64,000 nt of DNA from Hormiphora californensis (taxonomy: Eukaryota; Ctenophora; Tentaculata; Cydippida; Pleurobrachiidae), in NCBI GenBank assembly GCA_020137815.1, contig CM035351.1, positions 5,259,792 through 5,323,791 of the forward strand, read 5' to 3'. A program made the translations under genes and the position numbers. Under the pieces are notes generated by a model. That model was not told where the DNA came from and made no database searches. It was given only the letters and a program-made list of their open reading frames with translations. Shown here in pieces: positions 11,054-21,700 of the stretch (its first letter is position 1; each line of letters opens with the position of its first letter).

Positions 11054-14000
11054 ATGCCCGCTACAAAAGGTAAAAACCCAAAAATTAGAGGCGAAAGGAG
11101 GGCGGGTAGTTTCTACAGACCTCTCTGCAGACAGGGTGAAACTCATCATTATATGCAGTTATCATATTCATTCCGTGCGGGGTTTACAGTTACACCAAGT
11201 CATCACGTCCCTGCCAGTGTATCTTTCCCCCCGCTGTCTTGTGTGTGTCATTCCTCTGTGACTTTGTGCCCCCACCCCCTGGCGGTTGTATATATCTTTG
11301 TTGTTCAAATATGACCAGGGGACGCCCAGGGGTGGTGAGGTTTGCTCCCTTCGTTGTTTTTACCCCACCCATCATACGAGGTATCTTGGAATGCAATATG
11401 TTTATGGGATTATTTTAAAATTAGTGCCACTGTTTGAGTGTTCAATGCAGTGTCCGGGAAATCTATTGATTTTACTTTCTATTTCCAGGACCAAGTTTTA
11501 TCCTAAAGGCGGATATTGAGGGTCAGTTGTCTTGCTCTGTTTCAGCCACGGATGGTCAGTCAATCAGAGACGCATTCAAGGTAGGTCAGTCAATCAGAGA
11601 CGCCTTCAAGGTAGGTCAGTCAATCAGAGACGCATTCAAGGTAGGTCAGTCAATCAGAGACGCATTCAAGGTAGGTCAGTCAATCAGAGACGCATTCAAG
11701 GTAGGTCAGTCAATCAGAGACTCATTCAAGGTAGGTCAGTCAATCAGAGACGCATTCAAGGTAGGTCAGTCAATCAGAGACGCATTCAAGGTAGGTCAGT
11801 CAATCAGAGACGCATTCAAGGTAGGACAGTCAATCAGAGACGCATTCAAGGTAGGTCAGTCAATCAGAGACGCATTCAAGGTAGGTCAGTCAATCAGAGA
11901 CGCATTCAAGGTAGGACAGTCAATCAGAGACGCATTCAAGGTAGGTCAGTCAATCAGAGACGCATTCAAGGTAGGTCAGTCTATCAGAGACGCATTCAAG
12001 GTAGGTCAGTCTATCAGAGACGCATTCAAGGTAGGTCAGTCAATCAGAGACGCCTTCAAGGTAGGTCAGTCAATCAGAGACGCATTCAAGGTAGGTCAGT
12101 CAATCAGAGACGCATTCAAGGTAGGTCAGTCAATCAGAGACGCATTCAAGGTAGGTCAGTCAATTAGAGACGCATTCAAGGTAGGTGACACAGGTAGCAA
12201 TGGCACCAAAATTTAAGGTAGGTCCACCCACTCTGCAATTTCTCTCAACAACTATGGGGTTTTATGATGAATTATGTGTCTGAGGGGTGTCAAGTATGTT
12301 AGCTGGTGATTATTGCACTATCTTGCTAGTCACACGATCTTAGACAGAGTTCATCTTCTTGAATAATTTCATGAGGAAGTACCTACAGTATCATCTGGGG
12401 AAATGCATTTTATTTTTTGTGGTATAGAACCCTGAAATATGAATTACATATATTTCTTCAAGAGAAAGATTTTGTTCATTACGTGATTTCATGAAATGAC
12501 ATTGACTTGTTCTTGACAGACCGAGTTTCAATTTCATGGTGTAATCTAGTTTTATTTAATGAGAGCAAAACCCTACCATGACACACAAAGTTTTCTCTTG
12601 TGAAGGGTGTACGTAATTCTTTAAAATGATTCATACCCAATTTTAGAAACATGTCAACCACATCTAATCTACTATAACTAGTTCTCTAGAAGTTTCTACT
12701 AGATTCACTAGATTATCTAGTGAACGTGCAGAACTAGAGAACATTCCTCCGGAGTACCGAACCATGTAACCCCAACTATCACCCGGCCGGTAAAACCATC
12801 AACCATGTAACACTGACCACCCTCTGCAGGAGAAGCTGCTACTGACGGGAGGTAGAAAATGGGAGAATTTTGGGGTGTTTACAAAGTGGACACGAGTCCC
12901 GATTGAGTGGGAGATGAGTTGTAACAGTGTGAGGGGACATCATTTGATGATTATTAACCGGTTAGACCCGGTCCCTGCTCTACTACCCGGGGCACATCAT
13001 TTCATCAGAAAAGACCTGGTGAGAACAGTAGGTCCTACTGAGTAGGAGAATTAATTCTATTTCCAACCCCAAGTTCATTTGAATGATATTATTCCCCTAA
13101 GCAAATGTCTCTGTGATATAATTTCAATATTCCTATTTTCTAGATCCCGATAGCCACGGAAGCCTACACAGAAAAGGACTTCTACTACATGATACGGCCA
13201 AGTGGAAATACCCCGGGTGGCTATGCCCTAGTTATCACGTAAGGAATCCAGGGGAAATAGTTATGTTCTACCCTTCTAAGTTCTAACCCTTACAAAATTT
13301 GATACGGAAGTCGGAACCAGTGCACCACCGTATAACTATAACCTACAGTTATACGGTGGTAAAGCTATCAGAACAGGAATTATAAGACATACCTCGGCCA
13401 ATATATAAGAGATGCAGATATATTAGACATAATATGTGTGTCTTGGTAACTCTAGTTATGCGGTGGTAGATCTGTGATAAATCTGTGATCCAGGAACCGA
13501 CCGAATCAGGAAATACTGGTCCCTGATTGGCTGATAACCAGTCACGTCACCTAAATAGCGAGTTCTGATTGGTTGTTTACTTGTTTCGGTCGGTTCCTGC
13601 TGTGATCATTCTAGAAATTCTAGACTAGAACCACCCACTCTAAATATGAGGGCACTTGTTGTAGCTCTACCGTATAACTTATACGGTGTCGAGCTGTCAG
13701 AACCCACTGACGCACAGGCCACAACCCCAGCTTTTACACGTGGGGGTATCTTTTAATTCTACGACAAGTGCCCTTTTATATTTAGAGTTATAAGTGGCTC
13801 TAGAATCTTCCCTACTATCTCACAGATCAATCGATCATATGTCTCGTAGGGGTGCTATCGGGGTGTACGTCAGAGGGTGCTACGTCAGACGAAAGTTTTG
13901 AAGTATCATCTCTGTATGAATTTCAGAAGGATGAGAAAAGGGATAATTATTGTCAGATCTGTCATATCCGCCAGACCGTTTATATTAAATAGTTTTGAGG

Positions 14001-17000
14001 GGGAGGGAGGAATGTCCTAAAATAAACACACTCGATATATATTAAAACCTGTCTAACCCACGACGGTTGATAGTTAAAATTTCCCATTTTCTTTAAAAAG
14101 AGGGAATTCTAGATCTTTACCAAAATGTCAATATATTCTTCCAGGACACCCTCGGAGCCTAATGACTCCAGTTCCATACGTCACGTGACTGTAAATTTCC
14201 GAAATGGGAAATTCCACCTGTGTGCTAAGGAGTTTGTGAGTTTGGACGAGTTGGTAGCTTTCTTTAGGACCACCCCGATCAAGGCACACAATGGGCCGTG
14301 TATGTATCTGAGGTACCCCATACCTGTTGATATGAAGCTGGATGAGGAGTGCAGGAAGCGGTGGAGAACTACACAGTCAGGTACAGAGGGGAGGGGAGTG
14401 AGGTGGAGAACTACACAGTCAGGTACTGAGGGGAGGGGAGTGAGGTGGAGAACTACACAGTCAGGTACAGAGGGGAGGGAGGTGGAGAACTACACAGTCA
14501 GGTACTGAGGGAGGGAGGTGGAGAACTACACAGTCAGGTACAGAGGGGAGGGAGGTGGAGAACTACACAGTCAGGTACTGAGAGAGGGGAGGGAGGTGGA
14601 GAACTACACAGTCAGGTACTGAGAGAGAGAGGTGGAGAACTACACAGTCAGGTACTGAGGGAGGGGAGGGAGGGAGGTGGAGAACTACACAGTCAGGTAC
14701 TGAGGGGAGGGAGGTGGAGAACTACACAGTCAGGTACAGAGGGGAGGGAGGTGGAGAACTACACAGTCAGGTACTGAGGGGAGGGAGGTGGAGAACTACA
14801 CAGTCAGGTACTGAGGGGAGGGAGGTGGAGAACTACACAGTCAGGTACAGAGGGGAGGGAGGGAGGTGGAGAACTACACAGTCAGGTACAGTGAGAGGGG
14901 AGGGAGGTGGAGAACTACACAGTCAGGTACAGAGGGGAGGGAGGTGGAGAACTACGCAGTCAGGTACAGAGGGGAGGGAGGTGGAGAACTACACAGTCAG
15001 GTACTGAGGGGAGGGAGGGAGGTGGAGAACTACACAGTCAGGTACTGAGGGAGGGAGGTGGAGAACTACACAGTCAGGTACTGAGGGGAGGGAGGGAGGT
15101 GGAGAACTACACAGTCAGGTACTGAGAGATGTGATCAGGGGGTCAGGAAGGGGTAGAATCGTCTATAAAATACCAAGTGTAGTAAGGTGCTCGTGTCGAG
15201 AGAAAGGAAAGAAAGGGATAGAGAAAAAAGAAAGAGAGTGAAAAGGGGTAGCGGCTGGTTGAATTATGATAAGATGGTACACACTCTCACATGACTCTAC
15301 TTCGACAACATTTAGAAAGCTAATACTATAAGCCAGTACTAATCTCCCTTTTCATATATTGGTAAGCTAACTTCCAGGTGGCAGGTAACAGCTAATCCAC
15401 ACACAGGTAACAGCTAACCCACACACACCCACACACAGGTAACAGCTAACACACACACACCCACCCACAGGTAACAGCTAACACACACACACCCACCCAC
15501 AGGTAACAGGGATGATGCGGAAAAGCACGGCAGTACGGATCAGTTAGATGCGATATCCCTGTGGAGCTGCTCATCAGTTAACACAAACTCACTCGTCATG
15601 TCTCCCAGCAGTGGTTAGTGTTACACATAGCTAGTTACCATAGCAACACAGTGCTAGTTACCATAGCAACACACCGTTAGTTACCATGGTAACACAATGG
15701 TTAACCTTCCCCTGCAGTGTGGGATAACGAGTCGTGTCTGAGTGAGGATGAGAGGACTTGGAGGATGTCTGATCCAACTGGGGGAGGAGGAGGTGGAGGG
15801 AGCAGTGTCAGTAGTAGAAGTGATGTGGTATGTCATGTGTGTAATTTTTTCCTAATTGCAAATTTTCACCGAATCCCCATGTTTGATATCTCTCTTTTAC
15901 AGGAGATGAGAGGGGCAAGTGGGAGTGGTTCAGGTCGCTCAGCATGTAGTTCCAATGCATCATCAAGTTCCCCAGTCTGCAAGTTGAACCTACCACAGAA
16001 AACCCTAACCAGAGACAGGCCACAATCAGAGTTGTCTAGATCTACTGTTAGTACCAACAACCACAATTGGAGGAGAGACAGGCCTCAGTCAGAGATGCTT
16101 AGGTCTACAATCAAAACATCAGTCAGTCCAGATTCTCTTCGAAGGGTAAGTGAAGATTATACCCCCCCTCCCCCAGAACCTGTATATTCGCAGTTTCCAA
16201 CTATCTTTGAGAGAAGTTATAAACGGCAATCACAGTAATCTGACAGAATACTCTTGTTAGTAGAGTCGATTAGCACACATGACTCTCGCAATATTTTCAG
16301 GTTTTTCTGTGTTTCAACTCTTTATTTCAGATTCTCTCTCTCCTAAACATCCTATTTCTCTTGTTTCAGTTTCACAGCAGCGAGATACTATCTGAGCACT
16401 CGTCAGAGCCAGATGACACATATGTCCAGATGACAGGCAGCGATACCCTGACAAGAACACTGGTACCTGACCGCAATGTGAGAAGGGGATCAAAGGAGGC
16501 ATTCAAGAAAACTCTACACAGGGTATAAGAATAGCTAGATTCCACTATTTGTTTTGGGACTGTGAACACTGAGCAGTGCTCACTCAGCTCACTGCTCAAT
16601 GGTTGTGTGAGCACTTAGCAAACAAAAACTCTTCCCCATTTCAGTTGTTCAGTACGCCCCAGCTCCCTCCTCAAGCACCACCGGTTATCAACTCACCACC
16701 CCCTCCTGATAGTACCTACGTTGAAATGGGTGGCACCATCAAACCCCCACCTACCCTGATAACCCCACCTCCATCACAGCCCCAGGATGAATACATGCAG
16801 ATGAACTTTGCACCAGTCCCTTTCTCAGCAGCTACACCAGCCGAGGAGTACATGAACATGTCCCTCTGTCCCCCTCCTCCACCTCCTTTATCAGAGGGAC
16901 GGGGTGGCGAGCATTACAAAGCCATGTCTCTCACACCACCACCTCCACCACTCTCTCCACCTGATCCTGAGGAGACATACGAAGCGATGGGGTCTACAGC

Positions 17001-17271
17001 AGCAGTTCCTCAAACCCTACACACCCCGCACATCCCTCACACCTATGTGAACAGGAATGTGTACCAAAATGTGACTCCTAATTGTCCCACCACCTCGTGT
17101 ATTGATCCGGTTACTACACAGAAGCTAATTGAGAACGTGACGTCACTAATGGCAACAGTTAGGAAACAGGATACAGAGATTCTGTGTCTGAAGAGAACTG
17201 TTAAAGATCTCAAACAGATGGTGGAGAGGTTGGAGTCGGTGATCGGGCAGGAAGATTACACTTATGATTGA
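11054..17271 (+). CDS. SH2 docking adaptor with YxxM PI3K-binding tail, STAP-like
   Basis: Ten exons close in phase: 11054-11069, 11489-11580 (or up to 12180), 12830-13018, 13144-13238, 14145-14380, 15503-15613, 15718-15827, 15903-16145, 16370-16522 and 16645-17271, giving about 623 aa. Exon 1 starts ATGCCCGCT with A at -3. Exons 4-5 encode an SH2 domain: the phosphotyrosine-binding arginine is in YMIRPSGN, RHVTVNF and a FVSLDELVAFF helix follow. The region before it, including ALLPGAHHFIRKDL, recalls the segment before the SH2 of STAP adaptors; that is a weak match. The C-terminal half is Pro/Ser-rich and has six YxxM motifs (YVQM, YVEM, YMQM, YMNM, YKAM, YEAM), the class bound by the p85 subunit of PI3-kinase. 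It ends in a short coiled coil. It probably acts as a cytoplasmic scaffold linking tyrosine kinases to PI3-kinase. Exons 2, 5 and 6 are attached to tandem arrays containing their splice sites. Confidence 0.85.
11551..12180 (+). repeat. 30-bp array on the exon 2 splice donor, 21 copies
   Basis: Twenty-one units of exactly 30 bp, each starting GTAGGT (the first one altered) and ending TTCAAG. Every unit boundary is a splice donor (AAG|GTAGGT). The units are in frame and open, encoding repeats of VGQSIRDAFK. Exon 2 could end after any unit, so the protein could carry 0 to 20 extra ten-residue repeats. The truncated upstream copy has only six units. Confidence 0.9.
12181..12829. other. Intron 2 of the SH2 adaptor
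   Basis: No coding exon or repeat was recognised, apart from a CTAGA-rich palindromic patch near 12676-12725. Confidence 0.5.
13491..13599. mobile_element. Small MITE in intron 4
   Basis: The 15-bp perfect inverted ends are CAGGAACCGACCGAA and TTCGGTCGGTTCCTG. They resemble the ends of the element at 1883-3270, so it may be a deletion relative of that family. Confidence 0.6.
13637..13788. mobile_element. Small MITE in intron 4
   Basis: Inverted ends ACTCTAAATATGAGGGCACTT and AAGTGCCCTTTTATATTTAGAGT bound about 150 bp that also contain an inner inverted pair around a GTATAACTTATAC palindrome. Confidence 0.55.
14381..15124 (+). repeat. Tandem array on the exon 5 splice donor, about 20 copies
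   Basis: Units of about 35-45 bp begin GTACTGAGG or GTACAGAGG and end AACTACACAGTCAG, the last bases of exon 5. Each of about twenty junctions is a consensus-like donor (CAG|GTACTG). Unit length varies because of a GGGAG microrepeat, so the units are not frame-neutral. Confidence 0.85.
15376..15502 (+). repeat. Tandem array on the exon 6 splice acceptor
   Basis: Four units, the later ones 32 bp, begin GTAACAGCTA and end CCCACAG, so each carries an acceptor followed by the first bases of exon 6. The intervening CA/CCCA tract acts as a polypyrimidine-like run. The acceptor closing at 15502 leads into the open exon. Confidence 0.75.
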
Positions 17272-17638
17272 GAGATGTAATGGGGGACAACACAATATCA
17301 ATGTGTGTTGATGGAGGGCAGACAAGGGTGACAGATGTTTTAAAGAGGCTACTGAGCAGACAAGGGTTTTATCAGTGGTTCGTGAGAAAGGAACACTATA
17401 GATTGAATCAGACTTGATCCAAACCCGCTCCAAATTTAGCAGCCTGATGAGTAATTTAACACTATCTTCTTTGTATGTGATTGTGAAGTTAAATTGCCGT
17501 TATGTTTGAATTTCCACGTCTTCCACATAGAGTTAGTGTCGCTTAAGTTAGTCGGTATACAATTTAGTGGGGTATCTTTCTCTCTGTCCAACTGTCACTC
17601 CCTCTCTCGGCCGCTCCCTACCCACGTCAGGGCAGCAT

Positions 17639-18430
17639 ATGGTTCCACTCTTACAAACTATGACACCCCTTTTGTTTGCACTCCCCCTTCTCCTACTCCG
17701 ACTGACTGATCCAGTATGGGGAATGGACCCGGTCATACAGCAGCCCCCTGAGGAAGTGGACTCCAAGACCCATGAAGGGGTGGTGGAAGATCTGATCTGC
17801 ATGATGCCTGAAATCCAAAACGGTGGTTACCATAACAACAAGAGCAGAGTCAGCATTGGAGACTCTACCACAGTGGTCTGTGAACCGAGATTCTGTCTCT
17901 CCAACCGGACTGACCCTACAATACCAGTCCTGACGGGTGAGGTCACCTGTACCACTGAGCTGTTTGAACGAGATATTGAAATGGTGCCAGAGTGCAGGGA
18001 GGACTCCATAGAATGTAACGGATCTTGTAACCATGGTAACGAGGAATGTAACGGACCATGTAACGAGGATAAGGTGTTCATAGTAAAGGGATACCTAAAG
18101 GATATCCATGCCCAGAAGCTGGGTATGAGGTGGTATGAGGGTTTTGAGGTCAAGGCTGAGGATTACATTCGCCATCTCACGGCGGACACAGTGTCAGAAG
18201 GAGAAGAAGAAGTGTCAGGACACTCTCCATCCCTTAGTAAGAGGAACACCCTGGGACTGGGTCCAAATGTCGTGCGGTGGAATGGACCGGGGATCTGTAC
18301 TCGACACCTCGCTGGCAAGTACTACCTTGCAGCTTTGAAGAATATTGAGAAGTTCAGTGGAGGATTGGTAGGGTGTGCTGTGGGTCGAAGTAGTGATAAC
18401 GGTATCGCGTGTATTTACTACAGAAGGTAA
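17639..18430 (+). CDS. Predicted secreted Cys-containing protein, family unknown
   Basis: Single open frame of about 263 residues from ATG at 17639. That start is chosen because it gives a signal peptide with a leucine-rich core ending near VWG; an earlier ATG at 17567 would put 24 polar residues in front. The mature part has scattered cysteines, including a duplicated CNGSCN/CNGPCN pair, and ends with GLVGCAVGRSSDNGIACIYY, which has a remote look of CAP/SCP-type termini but not enough to assign a family. It lies 367 bases past the stop of the SH2 adaptor on the same strand. It is intronless as far as I can see. It could be an exon of a larger gene, but signal peptide and stop are both present. 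Confidence 0.55.
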   Translation: MVPLLQTMTPLLFALPLLLLRLTDPVWGMDPVIQQPPEEVDSKTHEGVVEDLICMMPEIQNGGYHNNKSRVSIGDSTTVVCEPRFCLSNRTDPTIPVLTGEVTCTTELFERDIEMVPECREDSIECNGSCNHGNEECNGPCNEDKVFIVKGYLKDIHAQKLGMRWYEGFEVKAEDYIRHLTADTVSEGEEEVSGHSPSLSKRNTLGLGPNVVRWNGPGICTRHLAGKYYLAALKNIEKFSGGLVGCAVGRSSDNGIACIYYRR

Positions 18431-18768
18431 AGTTGTGTTTTGAGACGATGTTGTAAATGGTGTAAATGTTCTCTATTTTTTGGGAGAAATTCTGTTTTTA
18501 TTTTTCTCTCGGTTCTAAAACTAAAAGGGGTAAACACGGAATATTTAGCTAAGTGAAATTTTTAAAACCAATAATTCGTTTTCAAGGGCCCAGGAGTTTT
18601 CACAATTCAGTCTTTTTTATCTTATCCGGGCTACTGGAGGAATTAAAGGACCGCTAGAGGAATCAAAGTCAGGATAAGCACTGGGCCGTGTATAAAATTA
18701 AATAGTTCAAAATAGTTCGTCTACTCCAACAATACCTCTTTCTCCTGTTAATACTCTCAGTCTCCCTC
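18431..18768. other. Convergent intergenic spacer
   Basis: Shared 3' flank between the secreted-protein gene (+) and the ERCC6L-like gene (-). I see no further gene. Confidence 0.5.
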
Positions 18769-21700
18769 TCACTTGAGTTGCTTCTTCAAGCCAAGGTATG
18801 CCTTTTGGACAGTGATATCGTCGTTCCTAATCTGCAGCGCTGCTTTGTAGTAATTCCTGGCTTTCTCCAAGTTGTTCGACCGGTGGTGCTCCCTAGAAAA
18901 GAGAATTGTTAGGAGTAACCTAGGAAACCAGGAACTCTAAATTTGAGTAACCTAGGGAACCAGGAACTCTAAATTTGAGTAACCTAGGGAACCACGAACT
19001 CTAAATTTGAGTAACCTATAGGGAACCAGGAAAGTAAACAAGTTATACATTTCAAACTTACAGGCCTCGCTCCAAGTAACGATCGTATTTTGTTTGCTCT
19101 GTGTCTGTGCATTGACACTTGCATTTGGTTACTCGGTAACCCTTGGCAACAACTTCCGCCAACTTTCCACAAGGGCAAAGGCTCTCCTCAACTAGGAAAA
19201 TGGACAGTTTTTGAGTAAGCAACAAGTGGTTGGTATGGGGGTTATCATGAGAGAAAGTTGTGACATTGACAGCGATAAGAGTTTATAAAATTCACTACCT
19301 TTTGGTGGTTCCTCTTTCTGTGGGGGAGTGGGCTGCTTTGGTGTGACGCTCTTCTCTGCTAGGTTCTCGGGAGTGTTTATATTCTCCTGTTGTCTTGTCT
19401 TGAGAACATTTGTAGCTGGGGAAGATTGAGGAGAGTCTTTGATCTTGAATCCTGATAACGCATCAGCCAACTGAACATCACTCTTCCTCTCGTTTTCCTT
19501 CTCTTTCTCATCTTCTTCCTCACTTTCTTCCTCCTCTTCTTCTTGATCCTGGGGCTGGTTTACTATCACGACCTCCTCATCCTCTTCCTCCTCCTCTCCC
19601 TCACTCTCATCCAGACAGTTTGGTCTGTTCAGATTATCATACCGTGAACTATCCAGATCTTCAGCTGCCTCCCTATCACTCAAATCTCCCTCATCTTCCT
19701 CCTTCCCTCTGTGCTGTGGGGTGGGAGATCGGTGGTTATCGCTGAACTCAAAGATCTTCATCTGCTTCATGTTCCGATACTGCTCCAAGGACAACTTCTT
19801 CTTTTGTTTCTCCTCCTCTTCCTCTCTTCTCTGCTGGATGACAACCTCTTCTTCCTCTTCATCATCAATCACTATCACATCAGCATCTCTGTTCCCGCGG
19901 ATCTCCGTCGTTCTCTCGAAATAAGGAGACGCTGTCTCTGCCTCTTCTACCTCTTCCATCTGTCGCATCAGGTTATCTCGGTCGTTATAGGATGTTGGGC
20001 TGTTGTTCCACATACTGTTCCCTCGAGTAGCTTCCTGGGGCATCCGAGGGGCACTGCTCAGAGGGACGGCGTGAGCACGTGGATCATAGCCATCTGCGGT
20101 GTGCTGTAGGTTCCTCTTAGCTTGCTCCACCTGAGAATAACCTTGTTAAATGATGAAAACTTAAAGTAATTCACTGTGTCAACTGTCACCATCCCGAAAT
20201 AATGTATTGACAATGACTGTAAAATGACAGCAGACAGTACAATGACAGTGTACCGATGTACAGAAGGGTTTAAAGTTCGCGCCTGTGCGCGCACCGCGCT
20301 GACACCTCTGGTAGGGATGTCTCGCGTGTTACATACCCGTTCTTGTACAAATTGTTGCTCCTGGGGAGTGCTGACTGTGTCCTCCTCGTGTGAAAACAGG
20401 AGGTCGTGATCACTGCAACCAATTACACCTGAGAGTGAGACAGGGTGTAAGTTGTGTGATAGTCTGAACCAAGATAAAAGGGAATATTAAAGTGTCCATT
20501 GTCTATAATTATTGTCTACTAGAGTACCCGTTTGCTGGGAACCCGTGACCTGGTAAATGGTAATTTGTGTTTGATTTTTAAAAGATAATTTGTTTGTTCC
20601 TTAGAGCAATGACAGTGGTCATCCGACATATTCCGACGTGAAATTCGACCTGAATCTCGACCTTGAATGAGGCGCGCATCAGAGAGATGTGCCGCAGTAA
20701 GCAAATGATGTCGCGCTTCAACTCTTCTCTCTCGTTAGTCTTTGTATCTCTCACTACGAATGCGCGCCTCATTCCAGGTCGAGATTCAGGTCGAATTTCA
20801 CGTCGAGGTATGGCAATTATGTCGGATGACCACTGTGAGTCTCATAGTAGGAGCGGTTAGATCTGCACGTGCAGAAAGTCGCGTGCCACCCTAATCTCAG
20901 GTTACTCTCACGGCTTCATTTCGCATCCAATCCAAAAGTGACCTTCATCAAACATGTAGATCTCCTCAAGGAGAAGCGAAAATTTGCGGGACATTTCTTG
21001 ATTGGATGCGACCTCGAGGAGCTATGACAATGCGCAAAAAGGGGTGGCACGCGACTTTAACCACGTGGTGATCTAACCGCTCCTACTATCATGATACACA
21101 TTGGGTTTTTGAAAAAACGGCCATTACAATTTTGGCGAGGCGGGTAAATCATTTACTGTAACGCGCGAATTTTTCCAAAAAGCGCTGCTTTTTTACGCCG
21201 CGCGCGGAACCTAAAATTACGCGCGCAGTGTAAAATTTTAAAATTCATTGAAAATTTCCTCGCGTTTTATGTCGCCAAAAAAAAGTCGACGAAAAATCCC
21301 AAATTCGTGAATTATAAGAACTCCGGTCAGTTCTCATCTTGCCAATCCGTTTTCCGGGAACCCCTGGCCAAAGGACATTAAAGTTCACATAACGACCAAG
21401 TTTCATATCGATTGGATAAGATTTTGGGTGGCTACGGTGAAAAATATCGTATTTTTGGCATTTTTAACTTTCCCGACGCGATTTACGACCCTTAAACATT
21501 GAGTTACGGGAAATCGCTATCATGTAAAATGAAGTTCAAACGATTCTCTTTCCCCACTATTGCGTTAGTTTTTTGATTTAGAGCCGTTTTCAGGGTCTTA
21601 GAAGCGTTTGAAAAATGTAAGTATTTTTGGCGCAATGACGTCACCCCGTGACGTCACTGTTGTAAAGATCGGATCAAAAATCTGAGCCCGTACTTACACC

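Larger units (their letters stand above)
7793..11550. repeat. Segmental tandem duplication, copy 2
   Basis: Second copy of the 3.95 kb unit described at 3840-7790. It begins inside the foldback left arm, so the foldback here (7793-9225) has lost most of that arm but keeps the loop and right arm, with its nested insertion at about 8676-9076. It ends in the enlarged 30-bp array of the intact SH2 adaptor gene. Confidence 0.9.

Noticed and set aside
11551-12180. CRISPR-like array
   Set aside because: Units are contiguous 30-bp tandem repeats with no variable spacers, in a eukaryotic gene.
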